This document shows positions 60,544-64,000 of a DNA stretch of 64,000 bases, piece after piece. This DNA comes from Earliella scabrosa (lineage: Eukaryota; Basidiomycota; Agaricomycetes; Polyporales; Polyporaceae). The notes under the pieces are model-generated. The model saw only the letters and a program-made list of their open reading frames with translations, ran no database searches and was not told the DNA's origin. The stretch is from contig JABYQQ010000020.1 of assembly GCA_022605405.1 (NCBI GenBank), forward strand, positions 310,001-374,000, given 5' to 3'. Positions within the stretch are counted from its first letter, which is position 1, and every line of letters begins with the position of its first letter. The position numbers were made by a program, and so were the translations under genes.

Positions 60544-61902
60544 GTTGACGATGTCGTAGGATAGAGTGCGGTAGAGGAGAAGAGGAGAGTTGTAGAGACG
60601 AGCTCTGGACGATGAAACTGTCATGCAAGAGTCTATATATGCAGTACGGCCCCTGGAGAAGCATGTTTGCCGAGAAACATACGACTGGACGGTCAGCAGC
60701 GATGATCAGATTGCATGACTGTGGAAAGCACGTGTGGCCGGGACAAGGGAAAGTTTGTGACAGGGTATCGGCAACGAAGTCGACAGCCGCTAATGGGGAT
60801 GCCGAACACGGTGAGGGATTGCAGTCGTCCATGCTGAAGCGGGTAGTCCACAAAGACTAACGTAGGCTCGAGCAAGGGGACATGGTGGATGCTCCAACCT
60901 CGTCTGCTGTTTCGCGCCTATCCTTCTCCGTTCAAACGTTGCAACCACCACGTCCATATCTCGCGTGCTCTGTGGCCTCATTCCGTTCCGTGGTCCAGGC
61001 TTCGAACGTCCGAAGCGCGACCGGACAGTGTTGCGGCTACACCGAGTCGCGAACATGCCTCGTGGTCGTGTGAGGAGGGACACCGTACTGGTCAGAGTCC
61101 CGAGTTTAGACTACATCCGGCAAAGGTCTTGCGACAATCGACAGATGAGGACGAAGTCGGAGAGTCACAGATAGGCCGGGCGTGGACAGGAAGAGTGCCC
61201 AGCAAGAGCCGCCAGATGGAAATATGCGTAGGGTGCCACGACTGAAGAAGCGAGTCGGTCGGTGAGTGATGGCGATCGAGTAGGCTTGTTGCTCTGAGTC
61301 TCGGATTTGAGCTCGCAAGGTAGGAGAACAGTAGGAGAACGCTCAGGCTAGCGGAGTCGGGGAACGGACCGGGGCGGGCCGACTAAGTACGTGGGAACCG
61401 CTCGTCCACTGCATTACATAACGTTTCAACGACTCCTGCACCTTCCTGCACTTGCTTGCTTTGTTTGTCTCCGGAGTCCATTGGATCAATGCACGAAGAT
61501 GTACACACTACGGAGGCACCACAACTAGGACCTGTGAAGGAAGGCCAGACACATTCAAAATCATCGTACTACCACGAATCGCAGACTGACTCTCGTGTCG
61601 TAAGAGGTGCCCGGGGCCGAATTAGTCGACGTGTCAACGACGCTTTTGCCGCTGGCAGGCGCGACATCAGACTCGGTGCTATCCTTCTCTGGCATAGTTC
61701 CGGGGTGACTTGTAAATTGATATGAACGGAAGCCGTCTAGCACGAGTGTTCTGTGAAAGCAATGCGGCGGAGACACCACCCTCTCCGTGCTAGATACACG
61801 GCCCCTGTCAGCTCTCGTTCGAACGAATTCCGTCTGTGACGAGTCAACCCCGCTAATCTCGCGCTATCCTGTCTTGCATCTCTCACTGAACCCGAGTTGG
61901 CG
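60544..61902. other. Intergenic between divergent CBM-DM9 gene and NLR5
   Basis: Bidirectional promoter region. Minus-strand pyrimidine-rich CTCTCCTCTTCTCCTCTACC precedes the CBM-DM9 start. No gene is supported. A GGACCGGGGCGGGCCG run near 61369 resembles boundaries at 3.47 and 51.82 kb, so a trace of the block R tail may precede NLR5. Confidence 0.45.
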
Positions 61903-64000
61903 ATGGCCCCAAATAACACCAACGCTTCAGCGACAACGCAAGGAACGTTGGCTCTCGATGCCACGATCGGATTTCTGGAGGGCGTCCATGGGGTGGTCGG
62001 ACTCGTCCCTGTCCCTGGGCTCCCACCGCTCTTGGAGGCACTCATTGGCATCCTGAAGAGGGTGAAGGTGAGCTAGCTGTGCTTCGACATGGGTCATGAC
62101 GAGTTCTCACCGCAGTATGCAGGCCACCAGGGCCAACAAAGAAGCCGTGCAAGAACTCTGCGAAGAAGTTAAGATCCTGAGCGACATTGTCGAGAAGGTG
62201 GCAGCGACCGTCAAGCAGAAAGTCGATAGCATTCCCTGTGATTCTCCCGATCGTGCCGCTGTAGAGAACATCTTGAAAGCCGACACGAGTTTGGATCTCG
62301 TCATTCGCATTGACGGCTTGACAAAGTGGGTCGCCTCAATGCTGCCTAAGTGCTAGATTGGGTTGAGCGCGTGCTAACTTCTGTGTCGCATAGGGAGCTT
62401 AAACGAGTGCTCTCAGAAGCGAACACACTGGTGGAGAAGGGCGTCATCTCCCGCTTCATTGGGGCCACACAGGACGCAGACGCAATCGCCAACATGAAGC
62501 AGCAGATTGCTGCCGCACGTCGGAAATATCAGGTACACACGCTCCATATTCCGTCCACTTGGTTTCTCACAGTGGATATTCGTTGTATTCGCTTGTGGCA
62601 GTTTCACAGCATCGTGACCACAGAGAACCTAGCTCGGCGAACACTGACAATGATCACGGTATGTTCCCGATTACCTTCGTGGACCTACTCACGGATGCTA
62701 ACGAGCATACTGTATAGGCAGAATGTTAGTGCTGTTGCCGGTTTGAACAAAGCACTCTGTGACTCACCCATGGTCAACCCGTAGCAGATGCGAGGATTCT
62801 GGAAAATCTTCATCCATTGAATAGTGCGTCATACCGTTCAGGCAACAATGCGGGGAAGGCGCAATATCTTCAGGCTACCCGGGAGAACGTTTTCCGGGAA
62901 ATTTATGCCTGGGTCGACCAAAGCAGCAGAGCCGATGCCAAACATCGGGTCTTCGTGCTCGTCGGAGCCGCCGGAATGGGAAAGTCTACAATTGCGTCCG
63001 AGCTCTGTCGACAACTCGATAACTCGAAACGCTTAGGCGCATCCTTCTTCTTCACTCGTGGTCCTCAGGGACTCAACTCCGTCCTCTCCTTCTTTAACAC
63101 CATCGCCTTCCAGCTTGCTACCCTCCCAAATTCGGACGCTCTTCACGACGCTCTCGTGTCCGCAGCTCGAGACCACATCAAGAGAGGGGGCGGCGCACAG
63201 CAACAGCAGATGCAGTACGCATGTGAGGAGTTGGTGCGAAAACCACTGCAGAATCTGTCGAAGTCTACATCAGAACCCCGTTCCCCCATCTTCGTCGTCG
63301 TCGACGCTTTGGATGAATGCACGGCGGAGGACGCCAACGCTGTTCCCTCCTTGCTGAAGCTTCTCCTCTCATGCACCGGGGATCCCTCCTCTCCACTCCG
63401 CATCTTCCTCACCTCACGCCCAGAGCAAACTTCCGTTTGGGAAATCTTGCACTCTCACAGCTTCGTCGTCAGGCGAACGTTCGACGACATAGGCGAGAGG
63501 GCAACCATCGACCGGGACATCGAAGCCGTGATTCACGACAGACTGTCGAAGGATTCTACGACTAGAGCGTGGTCTAACGCGGACCCGTCCATCATCCAGC
63601 GGCTGGTCACGCAATCCACGGGCATATTCGTGTATGCGAGCACGGCGGCGGAGTTCCTCGTCGGGCAAGGTGAATTTGGACCCACGACCCTTGATCTGAG
63701 TCTGAGCCGTCTTCTCTCGCATGACGGGAGCACTGCCGGCATGTCACTCCAACGACTTGACCAACTCTACCTCACCGTTCTGGAGACCGCATTCCCTGAG
63801 CAGAGGATGTCCCCCAACTTGCGCGAGAGAATTCCACAGGTACTCGGGCATGCGGCCGTCTGGCAATATCCTTGGATATCCCCACCACAGCTCGAGCTTC
63901 TGACTGGTATCCCATGCGACGACTCTCGGTCCATCTTACACCAACTCCGAGCAGTCATCCGACGAGACCCGGACGACGCCGATGAAGAATTTTACATCAT
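61903..64000 (+). CDS. NLR5: MLKL/HeLo-like helical domain + NACHT NTPase (cut by window end)
   Basis: Model: join(61903..62067, 62123..62325, 62394..62532, 62602..62658, 62718..62724, 62785..>64000), at least 595 codons, open to the window edge. Exons 2-5 again are 203, 139, 57 and 7 nt. Exon 1 ends LVPVPGLPPLLEALIGILKR; the micro-exon is GCAGAAT. The NACHT has P-loop GAAGMGKST and Walker B IFVVVDALDEC; the central part (RMSPNLRERIPQVLGHAAVW, LTGIPCDDSRSILHQLRAVI) is of the NLR3 type. The exon 4 peptide (FHSIVTTENLARRTLTMIT) is more diverged than in the others. It sits divergently from the CBM-DM9 gene and lacks a well-preserved block R upstream. The C-terminus cannot be judged. Confidence 0.88.

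Noticed and set aside
1..64000. CRISPR arrays, rRNA or intact tRNA genes
   Set aside because: No regularly spaced short repeats, no rRNA-like conserved runs and no foldable tRNA were seen.

Overview
The window looks like an accessory region of an Agaricomycete (basidiomycete fungus) chromosome. The reasons are GC-rich DNA, genes cut by many 50-60 bp GT..AG introns, and the gene families present. Those are NACHT NTPases with an MLKL/HeLo-like N-terminal helical domain, a CBM5/12-DM9 (DUF3421) protein, and LC8 dynein light chains. I see no bacterial operons, rRNA or CRISPR.

The backbone is a tandem array of five NLR-like genes, all on the + strand, starting at 5395 (NLR1), 19751 (NLR2), 37966 (NLR3), 53714 (NLR4) and 61903 (NLR5, cut by the window end). 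All share six coding exons; the internal ones are 203, 139, 57 and 7 nt, and the first is 162-198 nt. The products are 738, 749, about 755 (if repaired), 745 and at least 595 aa. NLR1, NLR2 and NLR4 are intact in the gene models. NLR3 carries an 8-nt insertion in the 57-nt exon that breaks the frame between the helical domain and the NACHT domain. None has WD40, ankyrin or TPR repeats after the NACHT.

The genes sit in a macro-repeat of roughly 12-18 kb. Its order is a degenerate block 'R' (about 3-4 kb, no recognisable gene), the NLR, a short conserved minus-strand reading frame ('orfX') tail to tail with the NLR, an LC8 dynein light chain copy on the minus strand, then a conserved distal block ending in more degenerate sequence. 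Copies occupy about 1-11.96, 13.44-25.6, 32.1-44.4 and 45.8-58.4 kb, and a fifth starts near 61.9 kb. LC8 copy 1 is still open. Copy 2 has lost its ATG and is frameshifted, copy 3 has a Trp-to-stop change, and copy 4 is reduced to an exon-1 scrap.

Comparing NLR copies shows mosaicism. The P-loop/Walker B half and the last ~150 codons plus 3' flank are nearly uniform, while the segment between them comes in distinct types. NLR4 has the 5' half and 2.6 kb of upstream sequence of NLR1 but the central segment of NLR2. This suggests segmental duplication followed by gene conversion or unequal crossing over.

Between NLR4 and NLR5 lies the one well-supported gene that is not part of the repeat: a nine-exon minus-strand CBM5/12 - hydrophobic helix - DM9 protein (60543-59062, 310 aa). 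A C-terminal scrap of another NLR lies just beyond its 3' end. Mobile or repeat elements include a composite Mutator-like TIR element with a 9-bp target duplication (44450-45686), a 331-bp element with 63-bp inverted arms (12791-13120), an AT-rich island holding a perfect 25-bp hairpin (about 28.97-29.76 kb), and a tRNA/SINE-like Pol III promoter at 37.24-37.30 kb. Much of the rest is decayed duplicate sequence in which I could not support a gene.
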